NCBI GenBank assembly: GCA_029069015.1
Contig: JAIEBL010000327.1
Span: forward strand, 1 to 8,205
Length of the DNA: 8,205 nucleotides
Source: Clostridiales bacterium
GTDB taxonomy: Bacteria; Bacillota; Clostridia; Christensenellales; Pumilibacteraceae
Direction of reading: 5' to 3'
The translations under genes and the position numbers were made by a program. Below are positions 1 through 5,131 of this stretch, one piece after another. The notes beneath the pieces were generated by a model. That model saw only the letters and a program-made list of their open reading frames with translations, was not told where the DNA came from and searched no databases. Every line of letters starts with the position of its first letter. Within the stretch, counting starts at the first letter, position 1.

Positions 1-683
1 GCCCCCAGCGTCATCATGAGCGCGGCGTCCGACGGCGTAGCGACACCGCCCGCCGCAAAGTTGACAACGGGCAATTTCTTGTTTTGCGCCACGTATTGCA
101 CGAGGTCGTAGGGTGCGCCGATTTCCTTGGCGTAGCTCATGAGCTCCTCGGAAGGCTTATTGGAAAGCAAGCGAATCTCGCTCATCATCTGACGCATGTG
201 CCGCACGGCTTCCACTACGTTGCCCGTGCCCGCTTCACCTTTCGTGCGGATCATCGACGCGCCTTCACCGATACGGCGGAGCGCTTCGCCGAGGTTTCGC
301 GCGCCGCAAACAAAGGGTACTTTGAACAGGTGTTTGTCGATGTGGTAAGCGTCGTCGGCGGGCGTCAGAACTTCGCTTTCGTCGATATAGTCGATGCCGA
401 GCACTTCGAGTACGCGCGCTTCGGTAATGTGCCCGATACGCGCCTTTGCCATTACGGGAATGGTCACGGCTTTCTGTATGCCTTTAATCATAGCGGGGTC
501 GCTCATACGCGCCACGCCGCCGTCGCGACGGATATCCGCAGGCACGCGTTCAAGCGCCATGACCGCCACCGCACCCGCTTCCTGCGCGATAACCGCTTCT
601 TCGGGCGTGGTCACGTCCATGATCACGCCGCCCTTCAACATCTGTGCCAAATTCTTGTTCAGTTCATTCGCACTCTTAGCCAT
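1..683 (-). CDS. pdxS: PdxS, pyridoxal 5'-phosphate synthase lyase (synthase) subunit, 3' end cut by window
   Basis: Reading the minus strand from ATG 683 gives 227 codons that stay open to the left edge. PdxS builds pyridoxal phosphate (vitamin B6) in the cytosol from ribose 5-phosphate, glyceraldehyde 3-phosphate and ammonia supplied by the glutaminase PdxT. Recognisable segments are [20 protein letters not shown] at the start, [17 protein letters not shown] (residues 48-63), [10 protein letters not shown] with Lys80 at the position of the Schiff-base lysine, [17 protein letters not shown], and [11 protein letters not shown] with Lys148 at the position of the second catalytic lysine. The family is about 290-295 residues, so roughly 65 residues, including the last phosphate-binding loop, lie outside the window. 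A strong AAAGGAG site at about 698-705 supports the start. It lies 52 bp after rplI with no terminator between, so the two are probably co-transcribed. Whether pdxT follows cannot be seen. Confidence 0.97.
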   Translation of the reverse strand, partial: MAKSANELNKNLAQMLKGGVIMDVTTPEEAVIAQEAGAVAVMALERVPADIRRDGGVARMSDPAMIKGIQKAVTIPVMAKARIGHITEARVLEVLGIDYIDESEVLTPADDAYHIDKHLFKVPFVCGARNLGEALRRIGEGASMIRTKGEAGTGNVVEAVRHMRQMMSEIRLLSNKPSEELMSYAKEIGAPYDLVQYVAQNKKLPVVNFAAGGVATPSDAALMMTLG

Positions 684-735
684 ACTGTTTCTATATGCTC
701 CTTTCCGGGTTGAAAAATTTTAGTCTTTTTGTATT

Positions 736-1179
736 TTATTGGGCTTCGACGACGACCGTCAGCTTTGCCGCGATTTCGGGATACAGCTTTGCCGTGACCG
801 TATAGCGACCGAGCGCTTTGATGGGCTCGGCAATGACGATTTTCTTCTTATCGAGCGTAATTCCCATGTTCGAGAGTGCGTCCGAAATCGCCTGCGAATT
901 GAGCGCGCCGAACAGCTTGCCCGATTCGCCCACTTTGATCTTGACCGTCACGGTGGTTTGGTCAAGCTGTTTTTTCAGTTCGATAGCCGCCGCCTTTTCC
1001 ACGGCCTTACGGTGCTCCGCCGCTTCCGCCGATATACGCACGGCGTTCATGCCCGACGCGGTCGCCTCTTCGGCAAGTCCGTTTTTAAAAAGGAAGTTGC
1101 GCGCGTAGCCGTCCGATACGTTGATGACTTCGCCCTTTTTGCCCTGTCCCTTAACGTCCGCTTTCAATATAACTTTCAT
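736..1179 (-). CDS. rplI: 50S ribosomal protein L9
   Basis: This 147-residue protein matches bL9 over its whole length; the usual size is about 148. L9 binds 23S rRNA at the base of the L1 stalk and helps keep the reading frame. The N-terminal domain carries the signature [21 protein letters not shown] followed by [16 protein letters not shown] (residues 21-36). A central charged helix (about residues 45-75) links to a C-terminal domain with [20 protein letters not shown]. The start ATG has an AAAGGAG site at 1189-1195 with a 9-nt gap. It lies 25 bp downstream of the YybS-like gene and 52 bp upstream of pdxS, all on the minus strand, and is most likely read from the promoter at 2257-2286. Nothing in the sequence looks broken. 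Confidence 0.98.
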   Translation of the reverse strand: MKVILKADVKGQGKKGEVINVSDGYARNFLFKNGLAEEATASGMNAVRISAEAAEHRKAVEKAAAIELKKQLDQTTVTVKIKVGESGKLFGALNSQAISDALSNMGITLDKKKIVIAEPIKALGRYTVTAKLYPEIAAKLTVVVEAQ

Positions 1180-1204
1180 ATCTATATACTCCTTTCGATT
1201 TTTC

Positions 1205-2218
1205 TTAAGATAACGCCCAGTCGAGCAATTTCCGCACGTTGATGATAATGTCTGCTATCCCTAAAAAGCCCAAGACGATCAGTCCCCATTCCCAGAATAC
1301 CGCCGCCGTCGCCATCAATAGCCAAAACACAACGATCGACGCGATGCGCGCTTTGCCGTGAAAAAGTTTGGCAACATAGAACAGTAAACTGATGCCGCAA
1401 AAGGCCGTGGGAATCGTGATAAACACATTAAAGACCGTGCGCACCGCGCTGCTTAGCGGTTCGTAGAACCCTAAAAGCGAAAATACGAGCACGGGCAGCA
1501 CGACCGCTTTCAGATAACCGTGTCCGAGCCGCAGCGTTTCCACCCGAACGGCAACGTCGCCGCGCTTACCCGCCTGCAAAAACGCAAAGGTGCAAAAGGG
1601 CGACAAGATGCCCACAAATGCGCCGAACCCCGAAACGTACCAAAGCGTTTCGTTTTCGAGCAGTCGCCCGATCGAGTGCGCGTATTCGGTAAGCGCCTCG
1701 CTCGCATAGAGTTCGTCGCCTTTTGTCAGCGGCAGATGTCCTAAGCTTTCCTCCGTTTGCTTACGGTAGAACCGCTGCGAAAGAAAGGCCGTTACGGGGT
1801 CGGTATCGCACTTTGCGATCGCGCGTGTGATCACGTTTGTCAACCCCGTACGGAAAACGAGCGCGAACACGCCCACCGTAGCACACGTTACGAGCAAGCA
1901 CACGCCCGCACATATCGCCGATTCCGCAAGCGGCGGAAGCTTTTTGCGAAATGCCGCGACCGCCCCAAGCGATAACGTGAGTACCGCCCCCGTCAACAAG
2001 AACAGGTTCACGCCGCGAAAGAGAAGTCCCGCGCCAGCGTACAGCGCGCCCGCAAGAAGGAGCAACCACCACTTCGTCCGCGCGCCCGCGTAGTACAAAA
2101 GAACCACAGCTACGGGAAAGAGCGCAATGCTAAGAAAGGGCGAAAAAACACAGAGCGCCAGCAACCCGACCGTAGCCGCGCCGAAACCAGCGAATATCGT
2201 TTTTTCTGATCTTGTCAC
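1205..2218 (-). CDS. DUF2232 (YybS-like) polytopic membrane protein
   Basis: This 337-residue integral membrane protein has about five hydrophobic helices in residues 8-121, a polar stretch around 122-190 (with [19 protein letters not shown]), and three or four further helices between about 190 and 325. The C-terminal pattern [19 protein letters not shown] is typical of the YybS/DUF2232 family, and its place directly before rplI fits the conserved Bacillota neighbourhood. The function of YybS is not established; I infer only a membrane role. The start is GTG at 2216-2218, supported by a GGAGG site at 2230-2234, 11 nt upstream, and by a strong promoter just beyond that. It ends with TAA at 1205-1207, 25 bp before rplI. 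In Bacillus gdpP lies between these two genes; there is no trace of it here. Confidence 0.85.
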   Translation of the reverse strand: MTRSEKTIFAGFGAATVGLLALCVFSPFLSIALFPVAVVLLYYAGARTKWWLLLLAGALYAGAGLLFRGVNLFLLTGAVLTLSLGAVAAFRKKLPPLAESAICAGVCLLVTCATVGVFALVFRTGLTNVITRAIAKCDTDPVTAFLSQRFYRKQTEESLGHLPLTKGDELYASEALTEYAHSIGRLLENETLWYVSGFGAFVGILSPFCTFAFLQAGKRGDVAVRVETLRLGHGYLKAVVLPVLVFSLLGFYEPLSSAVRTVFNVFITIPTAFCGISLLFYVAKLFHGKARIASIVVFWLLMATAAVFWEWGLIVLGFLGIADIIINVRKLLDWALS

Positions 2219-2229
2219 TCGCCTGAAAG

Positions 2230-2234
2230 CCTCC
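2230..2234 (-). promoter_or_regulatory. Ribosome binding site fixing the GTG start of the DUF2232 gene
   Basis: On the minus strand GGAGG lies 11 nt before GTG 2218. No ATG is available near the front of this frame, so this site is the main support for a GTG start. Confidence 0.75.
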
Positions 2235-2256
2235 GCGCGTCCGCTCTGTTCATCTT

Positions 2257-2286
2257 ATTGTATAACGCACGCGCACGGTTTGTCAA
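2257..2286 (-). promoter_or_regulatory. Sigma-A-type promoter of the yybS-like/rplI/pdxS operon
   Basis: The minus strand has a perfect -35 box TTGACA (2281-2286), an 18-bp spacer and the -10 box TACAAT (2257-2262, 5 of 6 matches). An overlapping TATACA gives a 16-bp alternative. Transcription would start near 2250, about 30 nt before the GTG start at 2218. It faces away from the DUF1540 gene on the plus strand. No other promoter-like sequence was seen between these three minus-strand genes. Confidence 0.8.
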
Positions 2287-2370
2287 GCAAGCGACGGGAA
2301 TCGTTATACGCGGCATGCATGAAAATAAGAAACATCGGACAATAATAAATGTAAACGATAAAACCCCAAA

Positions 2371-2375
2371 AGGAG
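2371..2375 (+). promoter_or_regulatory. Ribosome binding site fixing the DUF1540 gene start
   Basis: AGGAG (within AAAAGGAG) lies 11 nt before ATG 2387. It chooses this ATG over the in-frame ATG at 2258, which overlaps the divergent promoter and would add 43 unconserved-looking residues. No convincing plus-strand promoter was found upstream: a TTGTCA at 2280-2285 has only a poor -10 partner near 2304. Confidence 0.8.
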
Positions 2376-2386
2376 AAAGCAAAACC

Positions 2387-2689
2387 ATGAAAGACCTCAA
2401 ATGCGGTTTGAAGGAATGCAAGTACAACAAGGGCTATTCCTGCTGCGCCAAAGCCATCAACGTGGATACGTACACCGAATGCCTGACCTACTCGCCCGAC
2501 CAAAAAAAGCGTGAGTCGCTCTTCGAAGCCGCCGACGATTTCGTCCCCGCCAATTACAGCGTAGACACGGCAATCACCTGCACCGCCAAATGCATTTTCA
2601 ATAAAGACAACCGTTGCATTTCCAACGGCATTACCGTTATGGGACAAGGCGAAGACGAAGCCGCCTGCCTTACCTATATCAAGGACTGA
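2387..2689 (+). CDS. Two-domain DUF1540 cysteine-cluster (probable metal-binding) protein
   Basis: This 100-residue protein consists of two copies of the short DUF1540 motif. Copy 1 (residues 4-35) has Cys6, Cys11, Cys19/Cys20 and Cys32, in the pattern C-x4-C-x-YN, then AKAINV and TECLTY. Copy 2 (residues 63-98) has Cys65, Cys69, Cys77 and Cys94, with IFNKDNRC, GITV and AACLTY. An acidic linker (about 36-62) joins them. DUF1540 proteins are common in Clostridia and the four cysteines per copy suggest zinc or other metal binding, but no biochemical role is established to my knowledge. There is no signal peptide or membrane helix, so it is probably cytosolic. It is the only plus-strand gene in the window, divergent from the DUF2232 gene, and apparently monocistronic, followed by the repeat and hairpin at 2709-2873. 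Confidence 0.88.
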   Translation: MKDLKCGLKECKYNKGYSCCAKAINVDTYTECLTYSPDQKKRESLFEAADDFVPANYSVDTAITCTAKCIFNKDNRCISNGITVMGQGEDEAACLTYIKD

Positions 2690-2708
2690 TCTTTTCTGCC
2701 GCTCTTCC

Positions 2709-2794
2709 TGTCATTTTGACCAAGCACGAAGTGCGCGCGGAGAAATCTTAAAAGAAATCCCTCTCCACTTCGCTGCGCTTCGGTCGAGGTGACA
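2709..2794. repeat. Interspersed palindromic repeat element (about 86 bp)
   Basis: The outer arms TGTCATTTTGACC (2709-2721) and GGTCGAGGTGACA (2782-2794) are inverted copies with a few mismatches. The inner arms continue the pairing: AAGCACGAAGTGCGCGCGGAG against CTCCACTTCGCTGCGCTTC. The centre is the A-rich GAGAAATCTTAAAAGAAATC. This form (TGTCA...GACC, GAAGCGAAGTGGAG, GAGAAATCT) is one I associate with small non-coding repeats scattered between genes in several bacterial lineages. It has no coding capacity and could be a MITE/REP-like element or act as a transcript-end hairpin for the DUF1540 gene. The arms are imperfect, suggesting an old copy. Confidence 0.65.
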
Positions 2795-2838
2795 ATAGCC
2801 GCGAAAGCGAGATATCTAAAGCAAATACCCCTGAAATT

Positions 2839-2873
2839 GCAAAACGGCCGATTGAACCAATCGACCGTTTTGC
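2839..2873. terminator. Strong bidirectional terminator-like hairpin
   Basis: GCAAAACGGCCGATTG (2839-2854), loop AAC, then CAATCGACCGTTTTGC (2858-2873): a 16-bp stem with one mismatch. In plus-strand RNA the odd pair is C-A, in minus-strand RNA it is G-U, so the stem is better when read from the right. The A-run/T-run at the stem ends is typical of terminators used in both directions, though the following T tract is short (TTTTGC, then AT-rich). It lies between the convergent DUF1540 and BspA-like genes. Confidence 0.7.
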
Positions 2874-2970
2874 TATATGATAAGGGGGAAAATGATGAGC
2901 AATTTGAAGTAATCATTTTCGGCTACGTTTGCTTGCAAATCCGCATCAACACGCCCATAACCTTGATTAC
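2839..2970 (-). ncRNA. Candidate small RNA of about 130 nt between an orphan promoter and the hairpin
   Basis: A strong minus-strand promoter (2977-3005) would start RNA near 2970, and the hairpin at 2839-2873 would end it. Between them lies a second hairpin with 8-bp arms AAAATGAT and ATCATTTT (2912-2919 and 2889-2896) and a 15-nt loop. No plausible protein is encoded: the only ATG-led frame is 11 codons and lacks a well-spaced ribosome site. I recognise no known RNA family. This is an inference from promoter and terminator placement, not from homology. Confidence 0.4.
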
Positions 2971-2976
2971 GCGAGT

Positions 2977-3005
2977 AGTATATACCGATTCCTTTTTTTA
3001 GTCAA
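2977..3005 (-). promoter_or_regulatory. Orphan sigma-A-type promoter in the gene-free region
   Basis: Minus strand -35 TTGACT (3000-3005), a spacer of exactly 17 bp and -10 TATACT (2977-2982): each box matches 5 of 6 consensus bases. It points left, away from the BspA-like gene, and no real gene follows on that strand before the rightmost promoter of the yybS-like operon. The A-rich bases just after the -35 come from the T7 run at 2993-2999 on the plus strand. Confidence 0.6.
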
Positions 3006-3027
3006 GCATTTTCACGCAGTAAAAATA

Positions 3028-3047
3028 AAAAATTTTCGAAAATTTTT
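3028..3047 (-). terminator. 20-bp perfect AT palindrome, possible terminator of the BspA-like gene
   Basis: AAAAATTTTCGAAAATTTTT is a perfect palindrome centred between 3037 and 3038, 17 bp past the stop codon of the BspA-like gene. Read on the minus strand it is followed by T-rich TATTTTTAC. The stem is almost all A-T, so it is weak; it could act as a terminator or a 3' stabilising structure. Confidence 0.4.
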
Positions 3048-3063
3048 ACCCACGTTTTGCCCC

Positions 3064-5031
3064 TTAGCTCTCACTCTTACTAAGCGTCCCGTCCGTGCAA
3101 GTAATTGTATAGTTGCCTGTGTTGTAATTCCAGTTTTGCTTACCGATTGCCTCCCATTGCGCTTTCGTTCCACCGTACGTTATACTCGTCAGGCTACTGC
3201 AATAATGGAATGCACGCTCCCTGATACTCGTTACTGACTGCGGTATCGTTATATCGGTCAGTCCGATGCATCCCTCGAATGCACTTTTCTCGATGCTCGT
3301 CACTTGCGGTATCGTTATGCTCGTTAGCTTACGGCAATTAAAGAACGCATCATCCCCGATACTCGTAACGCCTTGCGGTATCGTTATACTCGTAAGGCTT
3401 TCGCAACCCGAGAATGCACCACCCCCGATACTCGTAACGCTGTTCGGTATCGTTATACTCGTAAGACTACTGCAATCAGAGAATGCTCTATCCCCGATAC
3501 TCGTTACGCCGTTCGGTATCGTTATGCTCGTCAGCTTACTGCAAGCCTCGAATGCACCTCCTCCGATACTCGTTACCGACTGCGGTATACTTATGCTCGT
3601 CAAGCTACGGCAATACCAAAACGTCCCGCTTCCGATACTCGTTACCGAGCTCGGTATCGTTATATTCGTCAAACTACCGCAACCGAAAAAGGCGTAACTC
3701 CCAATACTCGTGACGCCCTGCGGTATGCTTATGCTCGTCAGGCTACTGCAACCGGAAAAGGCGTCTCTCCCGATACTCGTCACGCTACCGTCGGTAGGAA
3801 TTATGCTGTTTTTGCAACCCGCAATCAACGTTTTTGTTGATGTTTCTATGATGCAATTTCCAGTACTGTGATATTTGGGATTGCCATTCGCTACGGTTAT
3901 CTCACTTAAGACATCGCATCCCTCGAATATCTCCCATTCGATACTTGTTACCGATTGCGGTATCGTTATAGCACTTAGGTGGCCGCAATTTCTGAAAGCC
4001 CTTCGCGCTATACTCGTTATACTGCTCGGTAAGCCGATGCCGCTCAAGGCGCAATCCTCGAATGCCGAACTTGCAATGCTCGTAGCAGTATAACTCGCGC
4101 TCTTATAGATAACGCTCGACGGTATCGTTACCGAACCGCTCAGATCACTCAGTTGTCTTATTACGGTCGCTATTCCGTCTTTCAGGCTGTAACGTACGCC
4201 GTCTATGATCGCATAGGCATATCCATCCGCGTCTTTATCGTTATTCTTGCAGTTCCATACGACGGGGCACGGATAGTACCAACCGCTCCAATTGCTATCA
4301 AAGCCGCTCGCCGCGCTTTGGGCTTCGCAGTATATCGTTAAACAGACACATGAAGAAAATGCGCCGCTCCCGATACTCGTTACCGACTGCGGTATCGTTA
4401 TGCTCGTCAGCTTACTGCAATCAGAGAATGCATGATCCCCGATACTCGTTACCTGCTGCGGTATCTCTATACTTGTCAGGCTACTGCAATTGTAAAATGC
4501 CCTATCCCCAACATTCGTTATGCTGCCGTCCGTAGGGACAATGCTATTCTTGCAACCCGCGATCAACGTTTTCGTTGCCGTTTCTATGAGGCAGTTCCCC
4601 GCACTGTGATATTTGGGATTGTCGCTCGCTACCGTAATCTCACGCAGGCTGTCGCATCCGGAAAACAGCCCGGCCCCGATACTTGTTACTGATTGCGGTA
4701 TCGTTATACTCGTTACGTAATAGTGCCTCGCAAAGGCATTGCCACTGATTTCGGTAACGGGCAAACCGCAATACGTTGGCGGGATGCGGATTTCGATCCC
4801 TTCTTCCGTAATCGGGCCCGAACTCAATCCCACTACGGCGTATGATTCGCGGTCATTGTTCAAGTCATATGACAGGGTATACGGGCAATAGCCGCAAACG
4901 GTGCATACCATGTATTCGTCATACGTATGCCCCGCCGCGCACTTGTCCTTTTTGCCGCAAGCAACGATCGCTGCGCTCGCGCACGCCAGAATGACGCACA
5001 TCAGTAACGTATACAAACTTTTTCTTTTCAT
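3064..5031 (-). CDS. BspA-like leucine-rich-repeat surface lipoprotein
   Basis: This 655-residue protein begins MKRKSLYTLLMCVILACASA, a lipoprotein signal peptide, with lipobox IVAC and Cys25 as the likely lipidated residue. ATG 5031 is chosen because AAGGGG lies 6 nt upstream; an in-frame ATG at 5097 has no ribosome site and would bury the signal. Next comes a Cys/His-rich stretch (residues 31-49: CAAGHTY, CTVCGYC). LRR array 1 covers about 88-230. A linker follows (231-300: YCEA, GFDSNW, PVVWNC, DGVRYSLKDG). Array 2 (329-613) has 23-residue units of the form LTSITIPxxVTSIGxxAFxxC. The tail (614-655) has YGGTKAQWEAIG and ends without an anchor. BspA-type proteins of anaerobes are exported and some bind host proteins or other cells; the ligand here is unknown. 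It has its own promoter (5058-5084) with a G tract, suggesting on/off expression. Confidence 0.9.
   Translation of the reverse strand: MKRKSLYTLLMCVILACASAAIVACGKKDKCAAGHTYDEYMVCTVCGYCPYTLSYDLNNDRESYAVVGLSSGPITEEGIEIRIPPTYCGLPVTEISGNAFARHYYVTSITIPQSVTSIGAGLFSGCDSLREITVASDNPKYHSAGNCLIETATKTLIAGCKNSIVPTDGSITNVGDRAFYNCSSLTSIEIPQQVTSIGDHAFSDCSKLTSITIPQSVTSIGSGAFSSCVCLTIYCEAQSAASGFDSNWSGWYYPCPVVWNCKNNDKDADGYAYAIIDGVRYSLKDGIATVIRQLSDLSGSVTIPSSVIYKSASYTATSIASSAFEDCALSGIGLPSSITSIARRAFRNCGHLSAITIPQSVTSIEWEIFEGCDVLSEITVANGNPKYHSTGNCIIETSTKTLIAGCKNSIIPTDGSVTSIGRDAFSGCSSLTSISIPQGVTSIGSYAFFGCGSLTNITIPSSVTSIGSGTFWYCRSLTSISIPQSVTSIGGGAFEACSKLTSITIPNGVTSIGDRAFSDCSSLTSITIPNSVTSIGGGAFSGCESLTSITIPQGVTSIGDDAFFNCRKLTSITIPQVTSIEKSAFEGCIGLTDITIPQSVTSIRERAFHYCSSLTSITYGGTKAQWEAIGKQNWNYNTGNYTITCTDGTLSKSES
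3193..3741 (-). repeat. Tandem 69-bp DNA repeats encoding eight LRR units
   Basis: Eight consecutive coding units covering residues 431-613 of the LRR lipoprotein, seven of 69 bp and one of 66 bp. The conserved core on the plus strand is like CCGATACTCGTTACCGA followed by CTGCGGTATCGTTATACTCG. The seventh unit has lost one codon (IPQVTSI in place of IPQxVTSI). Similar units recur at about 3900-4020, 4370-4510 and 4670-4740. High similarity could allow unit gain or loss by recombination. Confidence 0.85.
3778..3903 (-). repeat. Diverged duplicated module, copy 2 (partner 4516-4641)
   Basis: Residues 377-418 (EITVANGNPKYHS, GNCIIETSTKTLIAGCKNSI, PTDGS) repeat residues 131-172 of the same protein (EITVASDNPKYHS, GNCLIETATKTLIAGCKNSI, PTDGS). 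It is an island within an LRR unit, making that unit 56 residues long in array 2. The protein copies are close to identical; the DNA differs at scattered, mostly third, positions. Confidence 0.85.
4516..4641 (-). repeat. Diverged duplicated module, copy 1 (partner 3778-3903)
   Basis: Encodes residues 131-172 of the LRR lipoprotein, the first copy of the NPKYHS...GCKNSI island, placed in LRR array 1. Together with its flanking LRR units it suggests that a whole LRR-island-LRR block was duplicated to form the two arrays. Confidence 0.85.
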
Positions 5032-5037
5032 ATCTTT

Positions 5038-5043
5038 CCCCTT
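5038..5043 (-). promoter_or_regulatory. Ribosome binding site that decides the LRR lipoprotein start
   Basis: Minus-strand AAGGGG, 6 nt before ATG 5031. It places translation at the lipoprotein signal peptide. The longer in-frame start at 5097 lies upstream of the promoter found at 5058-5084 and so would not be on that transcript. Confidence 0.75.
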
Positions 5044-5057
5044 ATTAAGACAGATAT

Positions 5058-5084
5058 ATTCTACCCCCCCCGCGGTTTTGTCAA
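5058..5084 (-). promoter_or_regulatory. Promoter of the LRR lipoprotein with a G8 tract in its spacer
   Basis: On the minus strand, a perfect -35 TTGACA (5079-5084), then 15 bp that contain eight G in a row (C run at 5064-5071 on the plus strand), then -10 TAGAAT (5058-5063, 5 of 6). A 15-bp spacer is short; G10 would give the ideal 17. A poorer -10 (GAATAT) is available at 17 bp. Transcription would start near 5051, 20 nt before the start codon. Promoter-spacer homopolymers of this type are known to drive phase variation by slipped-strand mispairing in other bacteria. Confidence 0.6.
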
Positions 5085-5131
5085 CCTTTTTCCGCATCTT
5101 GTCGCTTTTCGGGGGTCATTTTCTTATTTGT

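Noticed and set aside
84..713. Plus-strand open frame of 209 codons
   Set aside because: Antisense to pdxS, which is unmistakable; composition is that of a shadow frame.
2258..2386. Longer N-terminus (43 extra residues) for the DUF1540 protein
   Set aside because: It overlaps the divergent promoter, lacks a ribosome site, and the AGGAG at 2371-2375 fits ATG 2387.
2674..2916. Minus-strand open frame of 80 codons
   Set aside because: It runs through the palindromic repeat and the hairpin and has no ribosome site or domain; better seen as non-coding.
2920..2958. An 11-codon frame (ATG to TAG on the minus strand) in the candidate small RNA
   Set aside because: The only purine-rich site is 2 nt from the ATG, too close for initiation, and so short a peptide cannot be supported from sequence alone.
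3193..3741. CRISPR-like regular repeats
   Set aside because: The 69-bp units are conserved through most of their length, with no unique spacers, and encode LRRs in one continuous frame.
3266..3840. Plus-strand open frames with repeated peptides (such as ILVT..GIVILV and DTR..VRYRYTR)
   Set aside because: They look repetitive only because they are antisense to the 69-bp LRR coding repeats; the minus-strand frame explains the periodicity, lipoprotein signal and codon pattern.
5032..5097. Longer N-terminus (22 extra residues) for the LRR lipoprotein
   Set aside because: The ATG at 5097 has no ribosome site, lies upstream of the likely promoter, and would place a charged peptide before the signal sequence.
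5085..5131. Terminator after the FtsK-like gene
   Set aside because: No stable hairpin with a T tract was found in this gap; some read-through into the LRR lipoprotein gene is possible.
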